A stretch of 64,000 nt of DNA from assembly GCA_027922465.2 (NCBI GenBank), contig BQMF02000059.1, positions 372,001 through 436,000 of the forward strand. Reading direction: 5' to 3'. This document shows, one piece after another, positions 1 to 13,005 of this stretch. The notes beneath the pieces are model-generated. The model had not been told where the DNA came from. It searched no databases and saw only the letters and a list, made by a program, of their open reading frames with translations. The translations under genes and the position numbers were made by a program. Every line of letters begins with the position of its first letter. Position 1 is the stretch's first letter. Source of the stretch: Turritopsis dohrnii (taxonomy: Eukaryota; Cnidaria; Hydrozoa; Anthoathecata; Oceaniidae).

Positions 1-1689
1 CCCTTGGAACAGCCTTAGGTTACGAAAAGTAGGACTGAATGATTTTAGTAAGGTTTCTTTCGTATGTCCAACTATGAATAAATAATATAAAAAGCTGTAA
101 ATATTTTCATACTAACAACAGAAGTTTATTTGATATCGTTCTATACACCGCCATCTTATGTTTCCCTTCAAATAATAACATATGACACTTCAACCTGGAA
201 GCAAGGGCTTCTTGCCTTTTTTCGATATTATGTAGCTAAACTATTATGTATCGAAAAGCCGAAAGAGTCTTGGTGTAAGGTTCTGGTTACTTGTTCTTTA
301 TCGTCGATCAAGTCCTTTCAAGCAAATATTAGCTAACAAACAGAAAATGCTGGATACGTAGTATGCGGTTTGAAATTACCATTCTTTGTGTTCTGCCAGA
401 TCTCCCAGATGATTTCTGCGCTATATGCAAATGAAATATCACGAGGCCTAAGAAAGTTAACACGTTCTCATGAAAGCATCAAAGTATGTGATGGAAGTTA
501 AAATAAGGAACCAAAAACTGATCAGAAAATATAGCGGGAATAAACAAAGTAGACATGATATATCCTATTACGGCAACTGCAAAACAGATATTCCTAATTA
601 TCACAACTCAAACGTGTTTGTAGCATGCCGCCCCGTTGTGCTATTGTGCCTTCATTCCATATGCGAGGAATATTAACTCTTAACTCTTATGAAATGTTGA
701 TTTTTTTAAAAACGAAACTTTTGATGATTTCAGCATGTGTCAAACAATATCCAGTTTTTTCGACAAGTTAAAGCTTACAATCATAGCTCACAAAAGACGC
801 TACTGTTTTGTATGCAGAGAGAAAGAGAAGTAAATTTGTGAAAAACCATCCAAAAATAATAATAATAATAATAATAATCCAAAAACCGACTGTATGGTTT
901 AATTTCATTCGGGCTCTTTTTTGACGTCAAGCCAGGTGTAAAAATGTTCCTTGTTACCATGGTAATTTCCATGCTTATGACGCTTTTTCGAGTCTGTCTC
1001 ACCCCAACAATGTTTTTCTGTGATCTCACAATAAAGTGTTGCTTTGTATTTTTAAAAAAAATTAGTCCTTTTTAAAACGAAGGGAGCTTCTACATAATTC
1101 AAAAATACTGAACTGTTAGAATCACCTGTGTTGATGATGCGCCCAGAACGAACAACTGCTGGATAATGGCCAAAAAAATTAGGAAGATAAGTCACACGTG
1201 GACATTCCCTCGTACTGAAAAATACTGACTCTAACAACCTACAATGTTGCCTGTGAACGCCTGCTGTCGAACCTTCAAAAAAGCTTTTGTTTATATCGAT
1301 ATTTTGTTCCATGTGAACCCGGCTTAGCAGTTGCTTTTAACAAGTTGAGACGTGAAACTCCTAACGCCTGATCGCAAAAAGAATCAGAAAAAGTTTTCCA
1401 TATCTCTTTTTTTTTCCTATTTGAAAAGGATAACCCCCATTATTTTCGAAGTTACACGAAACAACGACTCTTCTAAATTTTTCATGAAAATTAAGGAAGA
1501 TCACACGTGTGCATCATAACTCTTCAAGAGTTTATTTTCAATTTTTTTTTCGCTTTCGTAACACTGCCGTGTTATAAAACACGTGTTATAAATTATTCTT
1601 GTGTTCATGCTCGTCATCACCATCACGTATTTTCTGTGATTGTGTGCAGTTGGTGATATCTGACTTGAACAGGTTTAAGTGTATTGTTA
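1..1689. other. Gene-free stretch
   Basis: I see no recognisable gene. Open frames here are short and lack family resemblance. The only clear pattern is an (AAT)n microsatellite at about 855-878. Confidence 0.5.
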
Positions 1690-1692
1690 TAA

Positions 1693-2176
1693 GGGGTTGT
1701 TTATATATGGAGAACTTCATCCCGGGTTGAAATTTCATCTCGGTACCGGGCTGGAAAATAAAAGCATTTATATGGATACGTTCAGCCCGGCAAAATGAAG
1801 ATAAATGTTATGTAATAACAGTCAAAAAATTATGACGAATTTCTTTAATTTTTCCAGAACCTTCTTTTTCAAATTTTATGTATTATTGAGTTGCATTTTC
1901 TTCATCAGATGATAACTTAGGTGATCTAAAATATTTTATCTCATTCGAATAGATACTAGCCATGGCTTTCCTTATCCCTTCATACTGTTTATACAACGTT
2001 AAAATCCTTAGTGTATTTTTTATTTACTTTTTTGGTCAAACAACACAGTAAAGTGTATAATTTTTTTTAACGCAACTTTTTGATTGCTAGTGTTTCAATT
2101 AAACGATGTGATGGAACTCCAACCCGGATACACGTGGAAAATTTTATCCCGGGATGAAAATTCTATAAACAGCCCC
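1693..2176. mobile_element. 484-bp MITE, PIF/Harbinger type
   Basis: The ends are inverted copies: the left end reads GGGGTTGTTTATA and the right end, reverse-complemented, reads GGGGCTGTTTATA. Both continue inward to a shared TTCATCCCGGG block. The element is flanked by TAA at 1690-1692 and 2177-2179, a 3-bp duplication typical of PIF/Harbinger insertions. There is no internal coding capacity, so it is a non-autonomous element mobilised in trans. The superfamily assignment rests only on TSD length and sequence. Confidence 0.75.
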
Positions 2177-2184
2177 TAAGGCTT

Positions 2185-2246
2185 GTTTTGGTAGCACAAA
2201 GTCTACTTTGCCGGAGTTTTGGTAGGACAAAGTCTAATTTGCTAGA
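2185..2246. repeat. 31-bp tandem duplication (2 units)
   Basis: Two adjacent 31-bp units (2185-2215 and 2216-2246), 27 of 31 bases identical, each starting GTTTTGGTAG. They lie just outside the MITE. Confidence 0.8.
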
Positions 2247-2487
2247 GATGCTACCAGATTCTATTTCCTCTATCCTTGACATGTGTAGATAATTTTTGTT
2301 TTCCGATAACCCGAAACACTTTCCGAGTTCTTGAAGGCTTCCGCTCGTTTAACTTAAACTTGTTTAAAAATACCACCGATGTGAAGAATATTTGTTTTTA
2401 TATTTGCAATACAACAATGTAAAAAAAAAACAAACATTCGTGTAATATATTAAAACAACTTTCATCATCACTTCGTATGGCTGGCAG

Positions 2488-2613
2488 GAAACCAATGCCA
2501 ACATCGATAATATCATCTACGGAGGAGTTCATGAGGAAATCGATGAGTTTTCTCATAATACTACAACTCAGGATCATTTCCTTCCTACATGGGCGTTCCT
2601 CTCAAGTGGAAAG
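2488..2613 (+). CDS. Possible orphan coding exon
   Basis: A 42-codon open stretch lies between a CAG acceptor (2485-2487) and an AAG|GTATAT donor (2611-2615), in frame throughout. The composition looks protein-like: it contains GGVHEEIDEFSH and ends in FLPTWAFLSSGK. The same frame stays open upstream to about 2443. I do not recognise the family and found no partner exon on either side. It may be one exon of a plus-strand gene or a gene relic. The region 2247-3043 otherwise shows nothing. Confidence 0.3.
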
Positions 2614-3043
2614 GTATATAGAATACTGTACATAACAGCCTCGCTAATGATTATAACGTTGAACTTAGAATATTATAAAGAGAGACCATGAATTTGAAAA
2701 CGACGTTAGATGAGCTATCCAGATTAGCATACTGTGTAAGTCGGACAATGTGTTTATATTCATTTCTATCCACCAAGGGAGCATACGCCTTGCTCGGCTT
2801 GGGACGCCCGTGGACGTGGGTGAATAAGCACACTATTGGTTAAAAAATTTTTCCAAGGTTTCTAACAGCAAATCTAAAATAACTTCTCATTCCAGATGAT
2901 TTCAAAGCACGTAAACAAGATTAGGGGGAAATTATTTTTCGATCTGCTAGGAAGATAATATATTTATGAGATTTTCTCATCAACGTATTCATAGTTTAAA
3001 AAAAATTCGATTCAAAACCACTCATGCTTATGTGCAGGACAGT

Positions 3044-6000
3044 TCACTTTTCCACCTTGCAGCTGTAGTACGAATCCAAAAAGCCTGTACATATCTCAGA
3101 GATGATTGAGCGGTCAGGAATTTGCTGGGACATCCCATATATGGCACCCTAAAATCAAATGGAGATGTTAACGAGTTAGGAAGAAGACGATAATGGGAAA
3201 ACAGACGACCTCACTTCAAACGTACCTGACCCTCTGCTTTTTGTGATGGATCCTTCATTAAAATCTTGGAGATTTCAGTGATATCGTTTATAAAGCGATC
3301 TGCTACCCCAGGTTTCGTATGAAGCATTGTGACAGCTATATGTAGGCTAGTGTATGAATGAAACACTTAAAAATAAATCAATGTGAAGGTGGTCTGAAGA
3401 AATCTTATAAATTTTCTATATCCGGGAAAAAGCATGGTATCAAAAAATACAACGCCAATGAAAATGCCTTGAAATAAAACTGGTAGGTGGTTTAGGCATC
3501 TGGGACAACGAGACAGAAAACAGAACACATGATCAACGAATATTCAAAGAACAAACAACGAAAGCTAGGAACGCTATGAAACGAAATAAAAACCAATCGA
3601 TGAGAATTTTTTGCTACTCTTGAAAATACTGTTATATCGGAAAATCATTGCATGACGAATACAGTCGAATCTCTATAATTCGAGCCTTCGAATTAAAGAG
3701 ATTTAACTATCGCCTCTATAAGGAAAATAATGCGTCGAGAATCCTCGAGAAAACATCCATATAACACAACGGTATTACCTATTGTGTCGATGGAAAGAAC
3801 AACATTCGCATGAGAAAAAAGGACGATGACGGCGCCGGAGAAAATGACGCCATTAAAATAAAGCTAGAAGGGAGAAGTAAAATGGGTGACGGTTCCTTAC
3901 CCCGAGGGAAACTGAAGCGGATTGAGATGCCATTTCCTTTTAGCAAGTTCGTCCGACATTAAAAAGATGTCGAAGATGTCCGAAGTAAAAGCAACGACAG
4001 ACACGTCAACTGGGGCCATAAGTTTTATACCAGGTATCTTTTCTAACCTAAAACAATAAATTACACGTTGTAACTAACCAACACACACAGGATAAGCAAT
4101 TAAACGATCTCTTTTCTCTTATACGTAACTTACTTTGCTGCAATATGACGAGCAGTATTGATAACCAATTTCGTTGTTTTAACATAGCCTAATAACAGAA
4201 ACATCAAGAGAATTTGAGGATGAAGCAAGACCGTAACCACCTATGTGCAGATACTATACCGCAGCTGTGTAATGTAACTGCAAATTGCTACACTGATGCT
4301 ACACTGACGGGCGAAGGAAGGAATTCTGAGGGCGGGCGTATAAGGGTGGAAGTTTGAGGTTATAGTTATGTACACGTGGAAGTACTAATCACAACAACGC
4401 CCGAAGACTTGTGCTTTTTCGAACTGATTTCATTAAACTGATTACTTCGTGCTTACCATCTTCTCCAAAATACATCATCGCTGCCCACGTGCAAGCCACG
4501 ATATGACCCGGACGACTACCTGGCATGGTTGGACTTGTATAAATGCCACCGCTCCAATTGGCTTGAGTGTAATACTGAAGAGAATATATAATTAGAAGTC
4601 GAACGAATGTTAATGAAGTCGAATGGATGTTAATGAGGGAAATTAATTTCACGAGCCTAGGATTAGGGGTTAGGGTGCGGTTGATTAAGTACCCGTGTCA
4701 ATCAAATTTCAACCAACCATGTGATAAAGGAAAGGAAATTTCTAGTTGTTACAAAAGTTTCCATAACAACTGAAGTAATTCATTTGATAGTAGGAAGGAA
4801 CAAACGTTTCACCTGATATTTTCGAATTTCTTTACTCCTGTACAAGACTACAGACGAACCTTTAGGTGAAAATCCATACTATAGAAAAAAGGAAAAGAAA
4901 AGAGAGTTAATGACAAAATGACTAGTTTCACATTGACAAAAATCATATTGAAGTTTTGGTTGAAGACAGTAAAATATTTGACTTGAATGAAGTGAAGTGA
5001 GTTCAATGAAGGAAAACATATGGTCAACCTTGACCAGAAGAAGAGAGTAGACACAAAAGCTGAAATTTTAAAAAAAAGTGTCTTACTTTATGAGTATCGG
5101 CAGATATACTTGTCACTCCAGGAACTGAGAAATCATAAGGTGGAACATAAAATCTAGGAGAGGAATTATCATAGACAATAAAGTTTCAATATCATCATAA
5201 CCTCTTAAATCAAATCTGTGAATTGGGTCTCATTTGTTGTAAAGAAACCCAATAAAATTAATCAAACGCAATTTAATTCTCTACGAATTAAGGTCACAAA
5301 ATGTTGAATACAGTTAGCCTATTAACAACAACAACGCCATATTTAACAGGTTGTGAAAACAAACAACAAGATAAAATATACCCAGCTTTCTTCATGAAAG
5401 GTACTAAGAAACCACCAAGACAACAATCTGAATGCAGGTACAAGTTATATCGTTTCGCAAGCTATAAAAGAATTTGACGAACGAAAATTAATGATATTCA
5501 AACAATACAAGGCTTTTTTTTCGTAAATGCGGTGGAAATCACTAATTATCCCTAATTATCACTAATTATTGTCGTTGAGCAGAGGCCCGGGAGTACCTAT
5601 TTATTGGAGATAATACTGGGCCGGTGTTTCACAACACATCTTCAGATTGAATAACTATGGAAGATAATTTTTTATTCTTTCTGATAAGAGAAATCCGTTA
5701 AGTTTATTTTGTGTATTATTCTTCTAATTTGGTTGAGTAGGAAAAAAGTTATGGACAAGCAACTGGAAGTGGTCCTTGTAAAAATTGTCGAAAAATGGAC
5801 AAAAAGCCGAGCAAAATGACTCGAAAACAAGATTTTATGTTTTTATTGCAAACCCGAAGGGAATAAAACACATACACACTCAAATGTGCCAAAACTTATT
5901 TTTTTTATTTCAAATAGTTTAATTAAGTAAAAAGTTCAAACCTTTTTCAATATTTTCTTAAAACTTTTTTTAAAGACTGTCTTGTGAAATATAATGCCGC

Positions 6001-9000
6001 AAATCACGTACAACAAAGAGTTTGGGTATGCATCCAGTTTGCAAAGGTGAATAATGCTACAGAAGTGATAAGACAATGGAATATCCGTTGGCTTAACGTT
6101 TCTCCTACTCGAAGAACTGCCGTCAAAACTGTTCAAAAACTTTGCTCGGCTGTCCTTTTTTTGACTCACCCGGTATCTAATGCTTTTACTGTAAGGGAAA
6201 TTGACAGTGATATATTGTTTGCAACTGAGGTATTGAGTACGCTCGTTTGACCACTGATCAATATATTTGAACTGTTGACGTTTGTGAAGCTGGCCACTAC
6301 AGATAATTCTTACAGCATAAAGTAACAGAATTGATCTAAAGAGTGTGTCGAAAGTGTAGGAAAAAAACTGTGTCAGTAATTAACTCAATATTTTTTGATC
6401 GATTCTCAAAAACACGAGTTGTACCATAACAGAGAACAAAGAATACGACTGACCTTCCCTAGCTCAACGATTGGATCAATACAGCCATGAGGAAAACCAG
6501 GAACTGAACCAACTAACTATAACAATAATGTACTGGTGAGCGACAGGGTTTGCCAGGTACAAAAGCTATTTCCTGAAATCTTTCCTGTTTCAAAGTTCTA
6601 TAAAACATGAACTCATGATATATTTTATTTGAAAAACCGTTCTAAAGTGAGATGCAACTTCAATTTGAGATCCCATACTTTGCGTCTTTTCTTAATCTTT
6701 TCTTAATTTATATTTGGGCGAGTTAGGTTACTTCAGTGAATAGACATCGAGTCATCAAAGATAATTCTTTTCCTTAGTTTAATGACAAACGTTCCACTTA
6801 CTAATATGGTATTCTTCGTGATGGCTCTCTTTATGGCCTGTTTTGAATGTAAGTTAAAATATTATTGCAAAACAAGTCATAAAACCAACAAAACAAACAA
6901 ACAAACAAACAAACAAACAAACAACAACAATAACATTACCTTAACATTTCCTTTGCCTGTCCCCTTGTCAACTGGGACACGCTTCAGTTTCATACCAAAA
7001 TAATGACATGCCTGTGAAATCAAGTTAAAAGAAAAATTATCATTGGACAAAGAATCTGTAACAGTCAATACCATAATGCATCAGGATATCCGGTGTAAAA
7101 ACAAGTTTCAATCTTCATCACAGGAAACTGAATGAAAACACACCTTATCAAATGCCGGGTGAACGCTGAGTGGTGCAACTCTAAACAGAAATAAAACCGA
7201 ATATGAACAGTGTCATGGTAGATATTTATCATTAAATTATTTATCATTAGTTGCTTCATCCATACTTACATTTCTGGTGTTTTTATACCTCTCTCATAAG
7301 CAATATCTCTGTAGGATTTGCACGCCATCAGAATACTCTCTGTACCACCTGCTGTCATCTAACGTAAGGATAGCATGTTAGAAATCATTATATATCATTT
7401 TTTTCCTTGGAAGAAAATAATGATGAAGAAATCTCTGTCGGTATTGGCCAATCAACAAATACTTACTGTTCCACAGCATTCGTCATCTCCATTAAACATA
7501 TTTAAACACATTGCCACAACTTCAGCTTCCATCTTGCGAACTAAATTGAACATTGGAAATGTAGATCACAATTATAATCATCAATTTGATTCATCAATGT
7601 TGCCTTAAATACACATCACTGTAACACAATGCATGCAGTGCAAAGTATTGTGTATGAAATACCTAGTAATCTTATTTGAAGAGAAGTTTTACTATTCTGT
7701 TACAGGAATGACCTTGGTAAAATGTGGAAGGCTGAACACACAGACAGATAGATCATCTTACTGTCAGGATACATGTCAGCATGCAGAGGATTAGAATAGG
7801 AAAATTCTTTGTAAACCTGAAAAAAATCAAGGACAATTTAGATTTCAAAACTCAGAGAAAAAGATGATCAAACAACCTTACAGATATGACATGATATGGG
7901 TTCAGCAAAAAAGAAACATTATATGGACTATGAATCAATGAAATGAAGCAATTGTGAAGCAATCAGCATTGACACACCTCAGCCATCAAATCATACAAAT
8001 CTTTATCTCCTGCATATGTAGCACCAGACATATAACCTTGATCAATAAGGTTACTTTTATCCTCTGAAAATATAACAACAATTTTGTTTATTACTTTTGG
8101 TATATGTGAAGATATACAAAGTGTCTCCCTTCTTCTCCTTCTTGCTTACATCTAGCTGAAACTCCAAAAGCTTGCAAAATCATAATATTCAATAAACATG
8201 AAGCATAAGAAGGAATGTTTACCTATTGCTTTATATTTCGTGATTTCTTCCCTTATTTTTGCCTGTGAAAAGAAAATGAACGCAAATGTAAAAGATGCTT
8301 TCAGATTTCAGATTTATGTGGAAGCTTTTTTATTTTTGGTATCGGGTGCGCCAAAAAAAAGTGTATATGTTTGAGCTGCTATTTTGAAAAAATTACTCTG
8401 TTATACATCTAGAGATTTTTTTTTTTACCTGAAAGACAAAAGATTAACTTAGATTTTGATGTATCATATGTTAAATTTCGTCTATTTCTTAAAAAGTTAT
8501 GAATCAAAACATTTTATATCTACTTTTAAAAAATGCCACTTTTTAGGAAAAAATAGGGTATTAAATTTTGAATAAGTCTTCGAATGTCTTTTTATGATTG
8601 CTGTTAATGAAGGTGTTTGTCTTCCTGGAAATTATAAAGGCCATCAACGTCAGACTTCAGCAGCATTATTAATGTAGGATCTCCATCCTTGTTTTGTAGG
8701 ATCTCCATCCTAGTTTTGTAGGATCTCCATCTTTGTTTAATCTTTTCATAATATGTTCACGCACAAACGATTATCATAACTACGCAATCAAAGTTACAAA
8801 CACGGTCTATTGAATTTGTTGCAAATCCTCACAATAAACACGTGCATATTCTAAGCAAATCCAAAGGCGTTGTTGATTTGTTAACTGTGCCATGTTTTTT
8901 TTCTCTTACTATCAATAACGAGGTCTTTTCCATGTTTTTGACAAATTTTGAGAGAAAAAAATTAAACTTTTCTATATTCCCTTTGTGGGTTTCTTTATAA

Positions 9001-12000
9001 CCCTTGAGCACAACGTTTCATGTGTTATTAGTGTAAAACTAGCCGCCAAGGTGGCGTCGCTCGCCGCCCATGTCCACCTGCTCTGTATCACTGTATCAAT
9101 AAACGTCAAATTTCCTTATAAACGGCTCGTACAACTTGTGTTCAACCAGAAGCAGATTCGAAGTCACAACTTCTGGTAAAACCAATCTTTTATCAGTGTA
9201 ACAATACACTCAAAATGTATAGAGAGAAAACTTCAACTTTTTATTAACTTTTGTTTTAAAAAAGTTACGCGCTCTAACATGGGTGCTATCAAACGTAAGG
9301 GGAAAATGGTTTCTCTTCTTAAAAAGATCACACGGGAGGAGAGAAGAAAAGGCACGTGCTAAATGAATCAAGTGAATAAAAAAAACGTTCGATCTGATAT
9401 AAAATAAAATAGATTAAAAGAAATCGATTAAAGACAACTATTATGACAAAAGCAAAAAAAAAAAAAAATATATTTTGTTTTGATATGATACTCTTTTTTT
9501 ACCTATCGGTTTTTAAACATTTTGATTGCTCAAAAAAAAAGTTCACCCGTCTCAGACAGTCAGGCAAGAGTTAGTGGCAAACCGAACATATGCTGCCACG
9601 TTCTGCCGTTGCTGCTTTTTGTCCAAAATGTTTAATCAGTTAGTTTCTTTGTATTTAGTTGATGTACTGTTTTCAAAGCCAAGTCAACGTGGAATATAAA
9701 ACTAACAATAATGATAAAAACAAAACGTTATTCCTATTAGTTCATCAGCCAAAAAAAGTCACGTTCGATTGGGGTTGCAATGTATTTGCTTCGAACTCAC
9801 GTCGCACACAAAAAAAAGAAATAATTTCGCTCATAACTTAATCTACCATTTTGCGTGACTTACAAACAAACGCACAAACAAACAGAGAATCGGCTATTAA
9901 TATATAGATGAATGTCTGATATAGAAAAAAGTTGATTGTTTTAAAAGACATTTTTAATACCCTATTTTTTCACATTTTCACAAATCACATTTTTTAAAAG
10001 TAGATATAAAATGTTTTACTTCATAACTTTTAAAGAAACAGACAAAATTTAACATATGATACATCAAAATCTAAGTTAATCTTTTGTCTTTCAGGTGAAA
10101 AAATCTCTAGATGTATAACAGAGTATTTTTTTCAAAATATCAGTTCAAGCGTATACACTTTTTTTGGCGCACCTGGTATATATTTGGTACATCACAAAAA
10201 GAGGTTTCAGAAAAGACCTTTCTGTTAGTGTAAAGAGAAAATAATTTCAAAAAATAAGGTACGAATTTTAAGGCTGGGTAATGCAAATAAAAATCTCATT
10301 GCATAAAACCAAAATGCAGCAACTTTATCATGGAGCAGTTCCTGATATTCTGGTTTTATATCATGCATGACATTTTCTGTTTTTCGCATGGATTTAAATT
10401 ATCAACTTGTTTATGTGGAGTTATTATTAATTCTAAATCATCAGTAAATTCATATTAAACATTTGGTCCAAATTTATCCAAAAGCACCTTTTTTAATGAA
10501 AGAACACAAAATCAAATATAATCAAATAAAATTAAACAAGTATTTAACATAACCAAGCCACCTTCAAAAATGTTTCCAAAAATTTAATACTTAATTTCAA
10601 GTAAGTTACATAATTAATCATTCAGTTAAAGAAAGGTTTGCTGTGTATAGGGCTTTCAAAGAGAGACATAAATTATGACAAAGGAAAATCATATGAAATA
10701 TAATGCATGGTATTTGGATGACAATATGTGGTAATCAAAGTACATGTCTTCTTACAAAAACATTCATTGTATAAACAGCTCTTTTAGGGTTCAATGAATG
10801 AGTATCCGGTTAGTAAGACATGAAAATTCAAACAGTCCAAAGGAAAGATATGAAGTGTATTTTACCTTCGATGATCCACTAGCTGGTAACTACAATTAGA
10901 AAATATACAATTAAAGTCTGTTCATAAATTATATGCACTGATTTCAGCTTTTATATAAAAACCAGGCTCAAGGGAATTTATGTAATTTGTTAAATCTGGT
11001 TTCCACATGGTAACTGAAATTAGTGCACATATTTTTTGAACAGACTTTAGTATAGGGGCATTTTTCCAACAGACAAGGTATCTGACATAAGGTATTATTC
11101 ATATCAGAATAAAGTAATTTGAATTGTCCAATTTTGATTTGCTTTACTATCACATCTGAATTGGATATAAACAAAAATGATTTGTCTTTAAATAAGTGGA
11201 TTTCTTCCTCAACACACACCTCTCATAAATTGGAAGACTGAGACTTAACACACTCGTAACCGTGTAATCACAAATTTCACATTATTACATCATAAAAAAG
11301 CAGACATGGTAAGAAAAACTATAAAAAGACCTTTCTCAAATAATCCATTCCATTGGTCGGAAAATTCTTTGAAATGTCTTCTATTGCTTTATCTACCTCT
11401 TTTTGTATCTAAGGATGAAACAATTACACATGAATTGCACATGAACATTTCTGACAACCACATTAGTAAGGGAACGGTTTTGCATGTAAACAACAACAAC
11501 GAGCTAACACCAGCTATCTATGTAAATCCAAAATATCCAACCTTTGATCCAACAAATGGCAATTTTCTCATTATCTTGAAAAACTTTTTACTGACGACAT
11601 TAAAAAATCCTAAAAGAACATAACAACAACAATAACAAATTGCTAAAAAGGCAGAAGAGAAGTTTATAGTTTTTTTACCATCCTCATTGAAGAACACAAA
11701 AGCAAGAATTTTGCTGAAAATGACAAGAACAACATAAGCCAGGAAACACAACATAATCGTGTTTGTCACAATCTGAAAAATAAAAAAATATTTTAAAAGG
11801 ATATCATATCAAGTATGGAGCAACCATATGTCTATGAAGCAGTATATTTACATATGTACAATTTTGTGACATTCTATGTATCATTTATTTATTTCAACAT
11901 TGCTTCATTCTAGTAACCATTTATTTAAGTAAACAAAGCTGCACTCCGTAAGTAAAAAGCTATTCAGAGTCATTTCCATAAAATGCAGGTCTTCCAAACA

Positions 12001-12113
12001 AATTACAAAAATAGATTACAGAGAAGCATCATAGTTACCTCCCAGTTTTCCATTCCTCTTGTTTTGTTGTGTATCCATAGTCTGACTTCATTAAGATAGA
12101 TCACAAATGTCCA
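3044..12113 (-). CDS. SGPL1: Sphingosine-1-phosphate lyase (22 exons seen, first exon missing)
   Basis: PLP-dependent enzyme of the ER membrane that cleaves sphingosine 1-phosphate to hexadecenal and phosphoethanolamine, the exit step of sphingolipid breakdown. Coding exons in transcript order: 12039-12113, 11679-11772, 11542-11609, 11331-11408, 10867-10890, 8223-8262, 7978-8063, 7762-7816, 7467-7540, 7270-7358, 7144-7180, 6940-7011, 6802-6837, 6454-6516, 5382-5461, 5087-5153, 4813-4878, 4457-4574, 4134-4188, 3901-4047, 3226-3346, 3044-3148. All have GT/AG borders and join in frame to 549 codons plus stop (human 568 residues). Landmarks: a hydrophobic N-terminal helix in 11679-11772; AGGTES; the cofactor lysine in SADTHK, split from YGFSPKGSS by an intron; [24 protein letters not shown] near the C-terminus. 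The start-codon exon, upstream of 12,113, was not found. Confidence 0.95.
5984..6250 (+). pseudogene. Transposase N-terminal HTH fragment in an SGPL1 intron
   Basis: This 88-codon frame runs antisense to SGPL1 inside the roughly 1 kb intron 5462-6453. The segment [20 protein letters not shown] resembles the helix-turn-helix region (DUF4817-like) at the start of many animal transposase proteins. It stops after about 80 residues with no catalytic domain, so it is a relic. No inverted ends were identified around it. Confidence 0.45.
6893..6925. repeat. (AAAC)n microsatellite
   Basis: Perfect CAAA repeats in an SGPL1 intron just before the exon at 6940; they create short artefactual open frames on both strands. 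Confidence 0.9.
8345..10173. mobile_element. 1.83-kb non-autonomous DNA transposon in SGPL1 intron
   Basis: The ends GGTGCGCCAAAAAAA (left) and its complement (right) begin inverted repeats of roughly 230 bp: 8345-8580 mirrors 9940-10173. The shared blocks include the ATCTCTAGATGTATAACAGAG region and TACTTTTAAAAAATG. TGGTAT occurs at 8337-8342 and again at 10174-10179, a possible 6-bp target duplication, although two extra bases (CG) follow the left copy. Nothing inside is coding. A 22-bp unit is repeated three times at 8673-8738. The element fills most of the 2.6 kb intron between the exons at 8223 and 10867 without touching splice sites. Confidence 0.85.
8673..8738. repeat. 22-bp tandem repeat, three units
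   Basis: Three consecutive units beginning TGTAGGATCTCCATC at 8673, 8695 and 8717, inside the intronic transposon. Confidence 0.9.
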
Positions 12114-13005
12114 CTAAATGAAAAAAACAAATGAGGAGAATGGGAGTCAAAAATGTATTTTATTATTTTTATTATTACCTTTTTATGACAAAGTCATTTG
12201 TGAACACTATTTTTCTTTGGACTCACAGTTAATGGAGGTTCTTTTATTGGCAGTATAGTTACAAACAAATGAATTGTTGTATAATTTACAACTTCAAAAC
12301 ATAAAATCCCATCATCTGTCCATATACCGATAAATCGTTGTCTTTATTTTTAATGCAAGTAATAAAAGGACGCCAGAATCAACTTTCTGGTGAATATAGT
12401 AACACTTTTTTCCCCAATGTCCTTTTGTGGCATTGTGAATCCTATCATTGTTTAACCTTATGAAAAATCTAAAAACAATTTTAATCACACCAAGCACTAG
12501 CTATTAAAATTTTAAACTAAACCAATATAGCAGTAAGAAATACCAGACACACTTCATATCATGAATGGTAGTACAGTCAAGCTTGTAATATCAAAAATTA
12601 CAATTATTTGGAAAAGAATAGAAATCCAAGAATAGTGTAAGTATATATTATATATTATGCAAGTCAAAGTATTTCAAAGCTACTATTATCACCTAGGGTC
12701 TTTTGATGTCATGCCCATGACAAAGCTGAACAATAAAGAATGAAAAACTATGCAAAATCCTGACATTTTCCTGACTTCGACAAAAATAATATATAAATGT
12801 TTCCTGATTTTCCTGACAAATTTTTCAAATCCTGACAAAAATCCTGAAAATCAGAAAATTCTGACAACACTGGGTTAACATGCATTATCGACACATATTA
12901 TAAATATAATATAGCTTTCAAAGCAAGTAGTGATGGTCATTATAACTTTTCCTACTTTCTGTCTAAGTATATATTATACAGCCCAGGTTTACATATAACC
13001 TCCTA
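12114..13005. other. SGPL1 upstream intron or flank
   Basis: The missing first SGPL1 exon should lie here or further right, but I could not identify it. A cluster of CCTGAC/TTCCTGA motifs occupies about 12,755-12,875 and looks like degenerate repeat DNA. Confidence 0.4.

Noticed and set aside
11306..11623. 105-codon plus-strand frame
   Set aside because: Antisense shadow of SGPL1 exons 11331-11408 and 11542-11609, which match the lyase on the other strand.
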